Program-made: the position numbers and the translations under genes
NCBI RefSeq assembly: GCF_002160525.1
Contig: NZ_NFKT01000023.1
Span: 1-64,000 of the forward strand
Reading direction: 5' to 3'
From: Lachnoclostridium sp. An169
GTDB lineage: Bacteria > Bacillota > Clostridia > Lachnospirales > Lachnospiraceae
DNA: 64,000 nucleotides
Notes under the pieces: generated by a model
Told to the model about the DNA's origin: nothing
Database searches by the model: none
The model's input: only the letters and a program-made list of their open reading frames with translations
In this document: piece by piece, positions 22,539 through 31,833 of the stretch
Numbering within the stretch: the stretch's first letter is position 1
Layout of the letters: each line of letters opens with the position of its first letter

Positions 22539-24826
22539 GTACAGACAAGTTGCGTTTTGTAAACCAGCCGGTGAAGAAAGTAGATGCGGATGCCCTTGTG
22601 ACGGGAAAAGCAGTTTATACGAATGATCTTGCGCCCGCTGACTGCCTGATTGTGAAGATTATCCGCAGTCCCCACGCCCATGCCCTGATCAAAGATATCA
22701 ACGTGACCCGGGCCCTTGCCGTGCCGGGAATCGAGTGCATTCTGACATACAGGGACTGTCCGGACAAGCGGTTTACCATGGCAGGACAGACTTATCCCGA
22801 ACCCAGTCCCTATGACAGACTGATTCTGGATCAGAGGATGCGTTTCGTAGGGGATGCGGCAGCTATCGTGGCAGGAACCAGTGAAGAGGCTGTAAAAAAG
22901 GCCATGAAGCTTGTGAAAATCAAATATGAGGTGCTGGAGCCGGTTCTTGATTTCAGAAAGGCGAAAGACAATCCCATCCTCGTACACCCGGAGGATAACT
23001 GGAAAAGCCTCTGTCCGGTGGGCGCGGACAACAAGCGCAACCTGTGCGCCCATGAAGTGAGCGAATCCGGTGATATTGACGCCGTGCTTGACTCCTGCGA
23101 TATCGTGATCGATCAGGTTTATCACACAAAGGCGAACCAGCAGGCCATGATGGAGACGTTCCGCACGTATACGTATCTGGATACATACGGCAGGCTCAAC
23201 GTGGTTTCCTCCACCCAGGTGCCTTTCCATATCCGGAGAATCCTGGCAAATGCCCTGGACATCCCGAAGCATAAGATCCGTGTGATCAAACCCAGGATCG
23301 GCGGGGGATTCGGAGCAAAACAGACTTCCGTATCCGAGGTCTATCCGGCGCTTGTCACCTGGAAGACAGGGAAACCGGCAAAGATCATTTTCACAAGGGA
23401 AGAATCTCTGATCGCATCTTCGCCCCGGCATGAGATGGAGATGCACGTCCGCCTGGGCGCGGATAAAGACGGGCGGATCCGGGGAATCGATCTCTACACC
23501 CTGTCCAACACGGGCGCTTTCGGCGAGCATGGACCGACAACCGTGGGGCTTTCCGGACACAAGTCCATTCCCCTCTACGGAAAGACGGATGCTTTTCGGT
23601 TTACCTATGACGTGGTCTATACCAACGTGATGTCCGCCGGGGCATACCGGGGATACGGGGCTACCCAGGGAATCTTTGCCGTGGAGTCCGCGGTAAATGA
23701 GCTCGCCCGGAAGCTTGACATGGATCCGACGGTTTTAAGAGAGATGAACATGGTCCGGGAGGGACAGGTGATGCCCGCCTACTACGGTGAGACGGCGCAG
23801 AGCTGCGCCCTGGACCGCTGCCTTGCCCGGGCGAAGGAGATGATCGGATGGGACAGAAAATATCCCCGCTATGACTGCGGAAACGGAAAAGTCCGGGGCG
23901 TTGGCGTCGCAATGGCGATGCAGGGCTCGGGGATCTCTTCCGTGGATACCGGAAGCGTTGCCATCAAGGTAAACGACGACGGATATTACAGCCTGATGAT
24001 CGGCGCCTCGGATATGGGAACCGGATGCGACACGATCCTGGCGCAGATGGCGGCAGAGTGCCTGGAGTGTGATATCAGTGATATCCTCGTACATGGCGTG
24101 GATACAGACGTCTCTCCTTACGACTGCGGCTCCTATGCGTCCAGTACGACCTACGTGACCGGAATGGCTGTGGTGAAGACCTGTGAGACGCTGAAAAAGA
24201 AAATCTGTCAGAGAGGCGCGGAATATCTCAACTGCGCTGTGGACGATGTGGAATTCGACGGACAGAAAGTGACAGACCTGAAAACAGGGAAATCCATCAG
24301 CAGACAGGAAATCGGCAACCGGGTTATGTGCTTTAACAACGAGGCGCTTTCCGCAAGCGAGGCGTTTTCCTCTCCCACATCCCCGCCGCCTTTTATGGCA
24401 GGTATCGCCGAGGTGGAGATCGATAAGGAGACGGGAACCGTGGAGATGGTCGATTACGTGGCTGTCGTGGACTGCGGAACCGTGGTGAATCCGAATCTTG
24501 CCCGTGTGCAGGTGGAGGGCGGTATCGCCCAGGGAATCGGCATGGCGCTCTTCGAGGATATTGTCTACAATGAAAAAGGAAAGAACTACAGCAATTCCTT
24601 TATGCAGTACAAGATCCCCAGCCGTCTCGATGTGGGAACGATCCGTGTGGATTTCGAGAGCAGCTATGAGCCCACCGGGCCTTTCGGGGCGAAATCCATC
24701 GGAGAGATCGTCATCAACACCCCTTCTCCCGCCATCGCCGACGCCGTTGCCAACGCCGTGGGCGTGACCGTGCGCGAGCTGCCGATTACGGCGGAGAAAG
24801 TGTACTGGGGGATGCAGGGGAAATAA
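22535..24826 (+). CDS. Molybdenum hydroxylase large subunit (xanthine dehydrogenase family)
   Basis: A 763-residue molybdopterin-binding subunit. GKAVYTNDL near residue 25, IGGGFGAKQ near 255, AGAYRGYGATQG near 370, SDMGTGCDT near 490, GIAQGIGMALFEDI near 665, and EPTGPFGAKSIGE near 710 with the catalytic Glu. It hydroxylates an N-heterocycle or related substrate using water. Which substrate (xanthine, nicotinate or a drug-like purine analogue) cannot be read from the sequence. No XdhC-type Mo insertion factor or purine catabolism genes lie nearby. Starts in the ATGA overlap with the Fe-S gene. Confidence 0.9.
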   Translation: MSTDKLRFVNQPVKKVDADALVTGKAVYTNDLAPADCLIVKIIRSPHAHALIKDINVTRALAVPGIECILTYRDCPDKRFTMAGQTYPEPSPYDRLILDQRMRFVGDAAAIVAGTSEEAVKKAMKLVKIKYEVLEPVLDFRKAKDNPILVHPEDNWKSLCPVGADNKRNLCAHEVSESGDIDAVLDSCDIVIDQVYHTKANQQAMMETFRTYTYLDTYGRLNVVSSTQVPFHIRRILANALDIPKHKIRVIKPRIGGGFGAKQTSVSEVYPALVTWKTGKPAKIIFTREESLIASSPRHEMEMHVRLGADKDGRIRGIDLYTLSNTGAFGEHGPTTVGLSGHKSIPLYGKTDAFRFTYDVVYTNVMSAGAYRGYGATQGIFAVESAVNELARKLDMDPTVLREMNMVREGQVMPAYYGETAQSCALDRCLARAKEMIGWDRKYPRYDCGNGKVRGVGVAMAMQGSGISSVDTGSVAIKVNDDGYYSLMIGASDMGTGCDTILAQMAAECLECDISDILVHGVDTDVSPYDCGSYASSTTYVTGMAVVKTCETLKKKICQRGAEYLNCAVDDVEFDGQKVTDLKTGKSISRQEIGNRVMCFNNEALSASEAFSSPTSPPPFMAGIAEVEIDKETGTVEMVDYVAVVDCGTVVNPNLARVQVEGGIAQGIGMALFEDIVYNEKGKNYSNSFMQYKIPSRLDVGTIRVDFESSYEPTGPFGAKSIGEIVINTPSPAIADAVANAVGVTVRELPITAEKVYWGMQGK

Positions 24827-24888
24827 AGCTTTCGCCAGGAGATAAGATCCGGTTCAAATATAAAAACTGAATACTTGTGAAAGAATCC

Positions 24889-24994
24889 GCAGAGGATACA
24901 GAGTTTTCATCACAGTGCGGGGCTGCGCTTCACCCTATTTGTCGGGTCCGCCAAACGCACTGCTCACGAAAACTCCGTATCCTCTGCTTGTTTT
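24889..24994. repeat. 99-bp imperfect palindrome ending in a T-run
   Basis: GCAGAGGATAC-A-GAGTTTTC (24889-24908) pairs with GAAAACTC-C-GTATCCTCTGC (24968-24987). Inside, AGTGCG pairs with CGCACT and GGGT-type bases close a second hairpin. TTGTTTTTT follows on the plus strand. It can terminate the hydroxylase operon, but is much larger than a normal terminator and may be a mobile palindromic repeat. Nothing else is seen in 24827-25172. Confidence 0.65.
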
Positions 24995-25172
24995 TTCAAA
25001 TCGGAAGTTTTTAATTCGAACCGGAGTATTTATCCCCGATGCGGAAGTTTATTTTTCGAAAAAGACATCAAAAATCGCGGTACGGTTTTCTTTGCTTTTA
25101 CCTATGCAGAAAAATGAAGTTTCCAGGAGATATCTTCCTGATGGGATAGAAGAAATCTCCGCCGCGAACTTT

Positions 25173-25661
25173 TTATGCTTCGCACTTCTGATATGCCAGC
25201 CGTTCGCTTCCGTCATCGGTATAGATGATACCGCAGTAATGAAAACCGTTTTTTTCAAGCATATGCTGCATTACGTGGTTATCGCGGTGGGTGTCGATTT
25301 TCAGATTGCCGCACTGTTTCAGTGCCCAGTCAAGACAGAAGGAAGCGGCGCCTTTGATCGTGCCGGCGGATGTGATGCGGTGGACGACACCATAGGGGCG
25401 TTCGTTCAGCCACTGGCCGCTGTAGATCCGGGCGTAAGTGTCGTCCGGTCCTTTTTTATAATAGAAAGTGGCGATAATCTCCGAGTGCTCCACGCATACA
25501 TAGCTGCATCCGGAGAGGATATCCTGTTCGATCAGAGAAACGGAGGGATATGTAGTGCCCCACTGGGAGGGATTCCCGTGGGAAGCCATGAACATCCGGG
25601 CATTCTCGTACATCTTTATCAACAGTTCCATTTCATCATGTCTGGTTTTTCTTATTTCCAT
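25173..25661 (-). CDS. GNAT family N-acetyltransferase
   Basis: A 162-residue GNAT protein. Central strands CSYVCVEHSEIIATFYY, then RITSAGTIKGAASFCLDWALKQCGNLKIDTHRDNHVMQHMLEKNGFHYCG, covering the acetyl-CoA loop region and the C-terminal NxxMxxxLxKxGF motif. ATG 25661 follows GAGG. It transfers an acetyl group to an unknown amine. Monocistronic, facing the hydroxylase operon. Confidence 0.88.
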   Translation of the reverse strand: MEIRKTRHDEMELLIKMYENARMFMASHGNPSQWGTTYPSVSLIEQDILSGCSYVCVEHSEIIATFYYKKGPDDTYARIYSGQWLNERPYGVVHRITSAGTIKGAASFCLDWALKQCGNLKIDTHRDNHVMQHMLEKNGFHYCGIIYTDDGSERLAYQKCEA

Positions 25662-25814
25662 GTATTACCTCATATACCTCTCATAAACTGAAAATTTCTG
25701 CAGTCCAGTCTATTATAAACATATTCCGGAGAAAGATACAATTCTTTTTTTCTGACAGTTTTTGCAGTAAACTTCTTTTTAAAAAGAATAACAGCAGAAT
25801 GGAGGCTGGAAAAG

Positions 25815-27032
25815 ATGAAGATTGCGGTGATTGGAATGGGAAACATGGGAAGCCAGTACGCGCAGATGATTGCGGAGGGGAAGATTCCCGGGATGGAGCT
25901 TGCAGCGGTGACGCGGGTGAGAAAAGAGCGGTGGGAGACTTTGAAGGATATTATGCCGCAGGGGCTGAAGATATACGAGTCTGCGCAGGCGCTGTACGAT
26001 GCTTTTGACAGGGGCGAGGTACAGGCGGACGGGGTGATTATCGCCACGCCCCACTACGCTCACAGCGAGGAGGCGGTGCAGGCTTTTGAACGGGGGCTTC
26101 ACGTACTGTGTGACAAGCCCGCGGGCGTGTATTCCAGACAGGCACGGGAGATGACGGAGGCGTACAGAAAGGCGGCGGAGAGGAAGAACGCGGAGCAGCG
26201 GAAGGCAGCAGAAGAGAAGCCGGGGCTTTTATACGGATTTATTTTCAATCAGAGAACTATGCCTGTATACCGGAAATTAAGAGAACTTGTGCGGGGAGGA
26301 AAGTACGGGGATCTGAAGCGGGTAAACTGGGTGGTGACGGACTGGTACCGTTCTAATGCCTACTATACGTCCAATGCCTGGAGGGGAACATGGAAAGGCG
26401 ACGGAGGCGGTACGCTTCTGAATCAGTGCCCCCACAATCTGGACCTGCTCCAGTGGATCTGCGGGATGCCTGCGCGGGTTCAGGGATTCTGCCATGAAGG
26501 GAAATATCATCCTATCGAGGTGGAAGACGAAGTGACCGCCTATATGGAGTGGGAAAACGGCGCCACGGGAATTTTCATCGCTTCCACGGGAGAAGCGCCG
26601 GGAGTCAACCGCCTGGAACTGAGCATGGACAATGCTCTGCTGGTCTGTGAAAACGGGAAGATACGGGTCTGCGAATTGGACAAACCGGAGATCGAGTACC
26701 GTCTTGGAACGGGGGATCCCTACGGACAGCCGCGGGGAACATGGAGCACCATTGACTGTGAAAACGAACAGCATCCCCACGAAAAGGTACTGCAGGAATT
26801 TGCCCGGGGGAACATGACTGCATCCGGGAAGGAGGCGGTTTACAGCCTGCTTCTGTCAAACGCCATCTATCTGTCCTCCTGGGAAAAGCAGATGGTGGAG
26901 ATACCGAAGCCGGATACAGAGGAAGAGAGAAGATTTGAGCAGAAGTTTGAAAAATACCTGGAGGAAAAAGTACGCAAGCAGGAGAAGAAAAGAGAAAATC
27001 TGCCGGAAAATCCGGGGAAAAACATAAAATAG
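25815..27032 (+). CDS. Gfo/Idh/MocA family oxidoreductase
   Basis: A 405-residue NAD(P)-dependent dehydrogenase. N-terminal Rossmann motif VIGMGNMGSQYAQMI, the family's DKPAG motif near residue 100, and the substrate domain with GGGTLLNQCPHNLDLLQWICG (catalytic His near 215). GGAGG is 8 bases before ATG 25815. There is a highly charged linker (RKAAERKNAEQRKAAEEK, about 120-137) and a long basic C-terminal tail (EKVRKQEKKRENLPEN), both unusual additions. The substrate is probably a sugar or cyclitol. Confidence 0.9.
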   Translation: MKIAVIGMGNMGSQYAQMIAEGKIPGMELAAVTRVRKERWETLKDIMPQGLKIYESAQALYDAFDRGEVQADGVIIATPHYAHSEEAVQAFERGLHVLCDKPAGVYSRQAREMTEAYRKAAERKNAEQRKAAEEKPGLLYGFIFNQRTMPVYRKLRELVRGGKYGDLKRVNWVVTDWYRSNAYYTSNAWRGTWKGDGGGTLLNQCPHNLDLLQWICGMPARVQGFCHEGKYHPIEVEDEVTAYMEWENGATGIFIASTGEAPGVNRLELSMDNALLVCENGKIRVCELDKPEIEYRLGTGDPYGQPRGTWSTIDCENEQHPHEKVLQEFARGNMTASGKEAVYSLLLSNAIYLSSWEKQMVEIPKPDTEEERRFEQKFEKYLEEKVRKQEKKRENLPENPGKNIK

Positions 27033-27090
27033 TGCTAGCAGAAAGCAAAAACACAATATGTAGTGTTTACACAAAAAATCCGGGTGGATT

Positions 27091-27110
27091 TTGTACAAAA
27101 TCGTGTACAA
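27091..27110. promoter_or_regulatory. Inverted-repeat operator upstream of pflB
   Basis: TTGTACA (27091-27097) and TGTACAA (27104-27110) are perfect inverted arms 6 bases apart. The ends (TTGT...ACAA) recall redox-sensor Rex sites, but the spacing is 2 bases longer than the usual TTGTTAA-N4-TTAACAA, so another dimeric regulator may bind. Confidence 0.45.
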
Positions 27111-27118
27111 TAACGATA

Positions 27119-27135
27119 ATGATAACAATTATCAT
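27119..27135. promoter_or_regulatory. Fur-like palindrome upstream of pflB
   Basis: ATGATAA-CAA-TTATCAT, close to the Fur/PerR type box (GATAATGATAATCATTATC). It ends just upstream of the -35 hexamer at 27144, where binding would affect pflB transcription. Confidence 0.45.
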
Positions 27136-27143
27136 AATAACTC

Positions 27144-27172
27144 TTGCCTTTTTCAGAACGTGATGATATACT
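27144..27172 (+). promoter_or_regulatory. Promoter of pflB
   Basis: TTGCCT (27144-27149), 17-bp spacer, TATACT (27167-27172). The leader to the start at 27263 is about 85 bases. Confidence 0.75.
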
Positions 27173-27262
27173 AGCGCATGTAAACAAGGAGCGGCAGAGA
27201 ATATGCAGCACTTAAGATAACAATTACACAGTAATTCAGTTTCATGAGGAGGTTTTCAGAAA

Positions 27263-29521
27263 ATGGCAAAAGTTAATTTTGACCAGTGGGAAGGCTTTAA
27301 CGGAAAACTCTGGAAAGAGGAAGTCAATGTGCGTGATTTCATTCAGCACAACTACACACAGTATGACGGAGACGAGTCTTTCCTGGCAGGACCGACAGAG
27401 GCGACGAACAAACTCTGGGGAGAACTTCAGAAGCTTCAGAAAGAGGAGCGTGCCAAAGGCGGAGTTCTGGATATGGAGACAGAGGTTGTTTCCGGCCTGA
27501 CAGCATACGGCCCGGGATATATCAACGAAGACATGAAAGATCTGGAGCAGATAGTGGGACTTCAGACAGACAAGCCGCTCAAGAGAGCGTTCATGCCTTA
27601 CGGTGGAATCAAGATGGCAGAGCAGGCGTGCACGACTTACGGTTATACACCTAGCGCAAAGCTGCATGAGATTTTTACAAAATATCATAAGACACACAAC
27701 CAGGCAGTGTTTGACATCTACACACCGGAGATGAAAAAAGCCCGTCACAACAAGATTATCACAGGACTTCCGGACACATACGGAAGAGGACGTATTGTAG
27801 GCGATTACCGCCGTGTGGCTCTCTACGGAATCGATTACCTGATCGAGAAGAAGCAGTCCGATTTCGTTGAGTATGAGAGACACGGAATGAAAGGAACAGA
27901 TTTCCGTCTCCGTGAAGAGATCGCAGACCAGATCCGCGCCCTGAACGGTATGAAAGAAATGGCTGCCGCTTACGGATACGACATTTCCAAACCGGCGACA
28001 AACGCAAAAGAAGCAGTACAGTGGCTGTACTTCGGATACCTTGCAGCTATCAAGACACAGAACGGCGCGGCGATGAGCGTTGGTCGTATTTCCACATTCC
28101 TTGACATTTATATCCAGAGAGACCTGGAGAAGGGAATCCTCACAGAGGAGCAGGCTCAGGAGCTTATCGACCACATTGTCATGAAGTTCAGAATGGTGAA
28201 GTTCGCAAGAATCCCGTCCTATAACGAGCTGTTTTCCGGAGACCCGGTATGGGCGACACTGGAGATGGCGGGAATCGGAATGGATGGACGCCATATGGTA
28301 ACAAAGAACGATTACCGTTTCCTCCACACACTGGAGAACATGGGACCGTCACCGGAGCCGAACCTGACCGTGCTTTACTCTTCCCATCTGCCGGAGAACT
28401 TCAAGAAATATGCAGCATATATTTCCGTGAAGACAAGCTCCATCCAGTATGAGAACGATGATGTAATGCGTCCGGTATGGGGCGACGACTACTCCATCTG
28501 CTGCTGCGTATCTGCAACAGAGACCGGAAAAGAGATCCAGTTCTTCGGAGCACGCGCAAATCTGGCAAAATGCCTTCTCTACGCGATCAACGGCGGTGTT
28601 GACGAGAAGACGAAACAGCAGGTGGCTCCGCTGTACAGACCGATCACATCCGAATACCTCGACTATGATGAGGTTATGGAGAAATATGACCAGATGATGG
28701 AGTGGCTGTCCAAGCTGTACGTTGATACACTGAACATGATCCACTACATGCATGACAAATATTACTACGAGGCAGCAGAGATGGCGCTCATCGATACCAA
28801 TGTAAGACGTACATTTGCAACAGGTATCGCAGGCTTCTCACATGTGGTTGACTCCTTAAGCGCAATCAAATATGCAAAGGTAAAAGTGATCCGCGATGAT
28901 GACGGACTTGCAGTTGATTATGAAGTAGAGGGAGATTTCCCGAGGTACGGAAACGACGATGACCGCGCGGACGAGATCGCGGTATGGCTGCTCCGCACAT
29001 TCATGAGCAAGCTGAAAAAATGCCATACCTACAGAAATTCCGAGCCTACAACATCCATCCTTACCATCACATCCAACGTGGTATACGGAAAGGCAACAGG
29101 ATCCCTTCCGGATGGAAGAAAAGCAGGCGAGCCGCTGGCACCGGGAGCAAACCCGTCCTACGGTGCAGAGAAGAACGGCCTTCTGGCATCCCTCAACTCT
29201 GTGGCAAAACTGCCCTATGAGCAGGCACTTGACGGAATTTCCAATACACAGACCATCAGCCCGGGAGCACTCGGACATGATGATGCCGAGCGCACAGACA
29301 ACCTGGTACATGTGCTTGACGGCTACTTTGATCAGGGTGCACATCACCTGAACGTGAATGTATTCGGTACGGAGAAACTGATCGATGCCATGGAGCATCC
29401 GGAGAAAGAAGAGTACGCGAACTTCACGATCCGTGTATCCGGATACGCAGTTAAGTTCATCGACCTGACAAGAGAGCAGCAGCTTGACGTAATCGCAAGA
29501 ACATGCCACGATAGAATGTAA
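27263..29521 (+). CDS. pflB: Formate C-acetyltransferase (pyruvate formate-lyase)
   Basis: A 752-residue glycyl radical enzyme converting pyruvate and CoA to acetyl-CoA and formate. The active-site cysteines lie in [16 protein letters not shown]. The radical glycine is Gly727 in [10 protein letters not shown]. Full length for the PFL family, with the pyruvate contact [14 protein letters not shown] precedes ATG 27263. Codon choice is strongly biased, as expected for an abundant fermentation enzyme. The activase gene lies 250 bases downstream, separated by palindromic repeats. Confidence 0.97.
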   Translation: MAKVNFDQWEGFNGKLWKEEVNVRDFIQHNYTQYDGDESFLAGPTEATNKLWGELQKLQKEERAKGGVLDMETEVVSGLTAYGPGYINEDMKDLEQIVGLQTDKPLKRAFMPYGGIKMAEQACTTYGYTPSAKLHEIFTKYHKTHNQAVFDIYTPEMKKARHNKIITGLPDTYGRGRIVGDYRRVALYGIDYLIEKKQSDFVEYERHGMKGTDFRLREEIADQIRALNGMKEMAAAYGYDISKPATNAKEAVQWLYFGYLAAIKTQNGAAMSVGRISTFLDIYIQRDLEKGILTEEQAQELIDHIVMKFRMVKFARIPSYNELFSGDPVWATLEMAGIGMDGRHMVTKNDYRFLHTLENMGPSPEPNLTVLYSSHLPENFKKYAAYISVKTSSIQYENDDVMRPVWGDDYSICCCVSATETGKEIQFFGARANLAKCLLYAINGGVDEKTKQQVAPLYRPITSEYLDYDEVMEKYDQMMEWLSKLYVDTLNMIHYMHDKYYYEAAEMALIDTNVRRTFATGIAGFSHVVDSLSAIKYAKVKVIRDDDGLAVDYEVEGDFPRYGNDDDRADEIAVWLLRTFMSKLKKCHTYRNSEPTTSILTITSNVVYGKATGSLPDGRKAGEPLAPGANPSYGAEKNGLLASLNSVAKLPYEQALDGISNTQTISPGALGHDDAERTDNLVHVLDGYFDQGAHHLNVNVFGTEKLIDAMEHPEKEEYANFTIRVSGYAVKFIDLTREQQLDVIARTCHDRM

Positions 29522-29526
29522 TATTC

Positions 29527-29755
29527 GGGGACGTAGTAAAATTCAATTTGACTACGTCCCTTTTTAGACGCCGCCCTGTCCCTTTTTGCAGATAGCCCTG
29601 TCCCCACTTGAAATTTCCACAAACTTGCTTCTTATTATTGAAGAAAATGAAAGTGTTTTTCGTCAATTTGCACATAGGGGACACAGTAAATCGCAAAAAG
29701 GGACAGGGCGGAGGTTAATTGGGGACGTAGCAAAACTTAATTTTACTACGTCCCC
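29527..29755. repeat. Nested palindromic repeat (REPIN-like) between pflB and pflA
   Basis: Two related palindromes flank an inverted repeat. Palindrome 1 pairs GGGACGTAGT with ACTACGTCCC (29528-29560). Palindrome 2 pairs GGGGACGTAG with CTACGTCCCC (29721-29755). Between them CCGCCCTGTCCCTTTTTGC (29571-29589) is repeated exactly in reverse at 29693-29711. The whole is mirror-symmetric, as when two copies of an intergenic repeat face each other. The second palindrome ends 3 bases before the pflA ribosome-binding site. Confidence 0.75.
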
Positions 29756-29768
29756 AAAGGAGGTAATT

Positions 29769-30497
29769 ATGCAGGGATACATCCATTCAACAGAGAGTTT
29801 CGGGTCGGTTGACGGCCCCGGAGTCCGCTTTGTCATCTTTGTCAGCGGATGTCCGATGCGCTGCCAGTTCTGCCACAATCCGGACACATGGAACATGCAG
29901 GCGGGGGAGCTGAAAAGTACAGATGATCTTTTAAAGCAGGCTCTCCGCTACAGGGCATACTGGAAAAACGGCGGCGGCATCACGGTCAGCGGCGGGGAAC
30001 CGCTTATGCAGATCGATTTTCTGACAGAACTGTTTAAAAAGGCGAAGGAGCAGGGAATACACACAACGATCGATACGAGCGGAGCTCCTTTTACCCGTGA
30101 GGAGCCGTTCTTTGGCAAATTTAACGAGCTGATGAAATATACGGATCTGCTTCTGCTCGACATCAAGCATATCGATGAGGAGCAGCATAAGAAGCTGACA
30201 GGGCGCACGAATGTCAACATTCTGGACCTGGCGAGGTATCTTTCCGATATCGGCAAACCGGTCTGGATCCGCCATGTGCTTGTGCCGGAGCGCAGCGATT
30301 ATGATGAATATCTTGAAAAGCTGAACGCGTTTATAGAGACGCTGAATAATGTGGAGAAAGTAGAAGTTCTCCCCTACCACACTCTTGGAGAATACAAATG
30401 GAAAGAGCTGGGGTATGACTATCCCCTTGCGGGAATCGAGCCTCCTTCAAAAGAGAGGATTGAAAACGCGAACCGCCTTCTTCACACGAAAGGTTAA
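29769..30497 (+). CDS. pflA: Pyruvate formate-lyase activating enzyme
   Basis: A 242-residue radical SAM enzyme. The cluster motif CxxxCxxC is in SGCPMRCQFCHNPDTW (about residues 29-44), then TVSGGEPLMQ (SAM contact) and LLLLDIKHID. It generates the glycyl radical on PflB. AGGAGG is 6 bases before ATG 29769. It is terminated by a clear hairpin (30515-30566). Translation may be affected by the palindrome that ends just upstream. Confidence 0.96.
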   Translation: MQGYIHSTESFGSVDGPGVRFVIFVSGCPMRCQFCHNPDTWNMQAGELKSTDDLLKQALRYRAYWKNGGGITVSGGEPLMQIDFLTELFKKAKEQGIHTTIDTSGAPFTREEPFFGKFNELMKYTDLLLLDIKHIDEEQHKKLTGRTNVNILDLARYLSDIGKPVWIRHVLVPERSDYDEYLEKLNAFIETLNNVEKVEVLPYHTLGEYKWKELGYDYPLAGIEPPSKERIENANRLLHTKG

Positions 30498-30514
30498 TAT
30501 TGAAAATTTCGGAG

Positions 30515-30566
30515 AAATCCCGGGACCTGATGCATTTATCCCAGTAATCAGGCTCTGGGATTTTTT
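30515..30566 (+). terminator. Terminator of pflA
   Basis: AAATCCCGGGACCTGAT (30515-30531) pairs, with small bulges, with ATCAGGCTCTGGGATTT (30547-30563), followed by a run of T. Confidence 0.8.
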
Positions 30567-30673
30567 AATACTTTTCAGCTATAGATTGCTATAAAGAATA
30601 AGTATTGGCTATTTTCATGATAAAGTGCTACATTTATAACTGTAAAGAGCAGAGAAGGAAGTGGTGACAAGTT

Positions 30674-30901
30674 ATGAAAAATGGAGAAGAAAATACGGTT
30701 ATCCAGAATCTGCTTGATGCCGGCTGCGGCAAAAAGTTTATCGAAAACTTTCTGACATGCCGCAGAAAAGGCGAAGTGGGAAAACAGCTGAAGCTGCTTT
30801 CGGGGCAGCGGGATGAACTGCTTACGCGTGTACACGAGGAGGAAAAAAAGATTAACTGTCTGGATTACCTTGTGTATCAGATTGAAAAAGAAAAACACTG
30901 A
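30674..30901 (+). CDS. Small charged protein of unknown function
   Basis: 75 residues, no membrane segment or signal peptide. It reads as two or three helices: VIQNLLDAGCGKKFIENFLTCRRKGEVGKQLKLL, then a coiled-coil-like HEEEKKINCLDYLVYQIEKEK. A GGAAG-type ribosome-binding site precedes ATG 30674. It ends about 30 bases before the DUF3737 gene and may be co-transcribed. The pattern resembles small regulatory proteins of Clostridia, but I do not recognise the family. Confidence 0.6.
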   Translation: MKNGEENTVIQNLLDAGCGKKFIENFLTCRRKGEVGKQLKLLSGQRDELLTRVHEEEKKINCLDYLVYQIEKEKH

Positions 30902-30932
30902 AAGAATGATATAATAAAGGAGTAGATGAATT

Positions 30933-31808
30933 ATGAAAATGATTGAAAATCAGAGATTTGATGAGGAACGGGCATTATACGGAAGCCACGGGATTACGGT
31001 GAAGAATTCTTCCTTTGACGGTCCGGCAGACGGAGAGAGTGCGCTCAAAGAGAGCAGCGATATCGCTGTGGATCATGTTTTCTGCAATCTGCGTTATCCG
31101 TTCTGGCATGACCACCGTCTGGAGATCCGGGACTGCGAGATGACGGAACTGTGCCGGGCAGCGCTCTGGTATTCGGATCATATTACAATTACGAATACGA
31201 AGATGCACGGGATCAAAGCTCTGCGGGAGTGCAGCGATGTAAGGATTGAGAACTGTGATATTATCTCACCGGAGTTTGGCTGGTCTGTGAAGAATATTGA
31301 CATGAGACATACAACGGCAGAGAGCGAATACTTCATGATGCGTTCCGAGAACCTGCATTTTGAAGATGTGAATTTTAAAGGCAAATATTCATTCCAGTAT
31401 ACGGAAAATTCCGTGTTCGACAACTGTGTTTTTGACACAAAAGATGCATTCTGGCATTCGAAAAATGTGACAGTCAAAAACAGCGTAATCAAAGGCGAGT
31501 ACCTTGCATGGTATTCCCAGGGACTCACGCTGATCAACTGTAAGATTACGGGAACACAGCCGTTCTGCTACTGTGAAGGCCTGAAGCTGATCGACTGCGA
31601 GATGGAGGATACGGACCTCTGTTTTGAAAAATCCGATGTAAACGCTGTGATCACCACGCCTGTGATCAGCATAAAAAATCCGAAATCCGGAGTGATCCAT
31701 GTACCGGCTCTTGGCGAACTGATTATGGATGATGAAAATGCGGCGGGCAAGGTTATGATCGGAAATGATGCGGATGATGCGGTCAGTGAAAAATCTGTCT
31801 GCGCATAA
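30933..31808 (+). CDS. DUF3737 family right-handed beta-helix protein
   Basis: 291 residues made of short repeated strands (for example ITVKNSSFDG, LEIRDCEM, ITITNTKMHG, VRIENCDI, LTLINCKITG, LKLIDCEMED), the mark of a parallel beta-helix. It lacks a signal peptide. AAGGAG precedes ATG 30933. The opening ENQRFDEERALYGSHG and the FWHDHRLEIRDCEM block fit DUF3737. Its activity is unknown; a carbohydrate-acting or structural role is possible. The MATE gene follows by 25 bases. Confidence 0.8.
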   Translation: MKMIENQRFDEERALYGSHGITVKNSSFDGPADGESALKESSDIAVDHVFCNLRYPFWHDHRLEIRDCEMTELCRAALWYSDHITITNTKMHGIKALRECSDVRIENCDIISPEFGWSVKNIDMRHTTAESEYFMMRSENLHFEDVNFKGKYSFQYTENSVFDNCVFDTKDAFWHSKNVTVKNSVIKGEYLAWYSQGLTLINCKITGTQPFCYCEGLKLIDCEMEDTDLCFEKSDVNAVITTPVISIKNPKSGVIHVPALGELIMDDENAAGKVMIGNDADDAVSEKSVCA

Positions 31809-31833
31809 AAGCCGGTCTGTATAAAATGTAAAT

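Noticed and set aside
24915..25691. 258-codon plus-strand open frame
   Set aside because: Runs through the palindrome and antisense to the GNAT gene, whose protein is clearly real.
27091..27110. Definite Rex site
   Set aside because: The ends agree, but the centre is 2 bases too long and the TTAA cores are absent; kept only as an unnamed operator.
27242..28327. 361-codon open frame antisense to pflB
   Set aside because: Biased codons of pflB leave the reverse frame open; no ribosome-binding site and no family.
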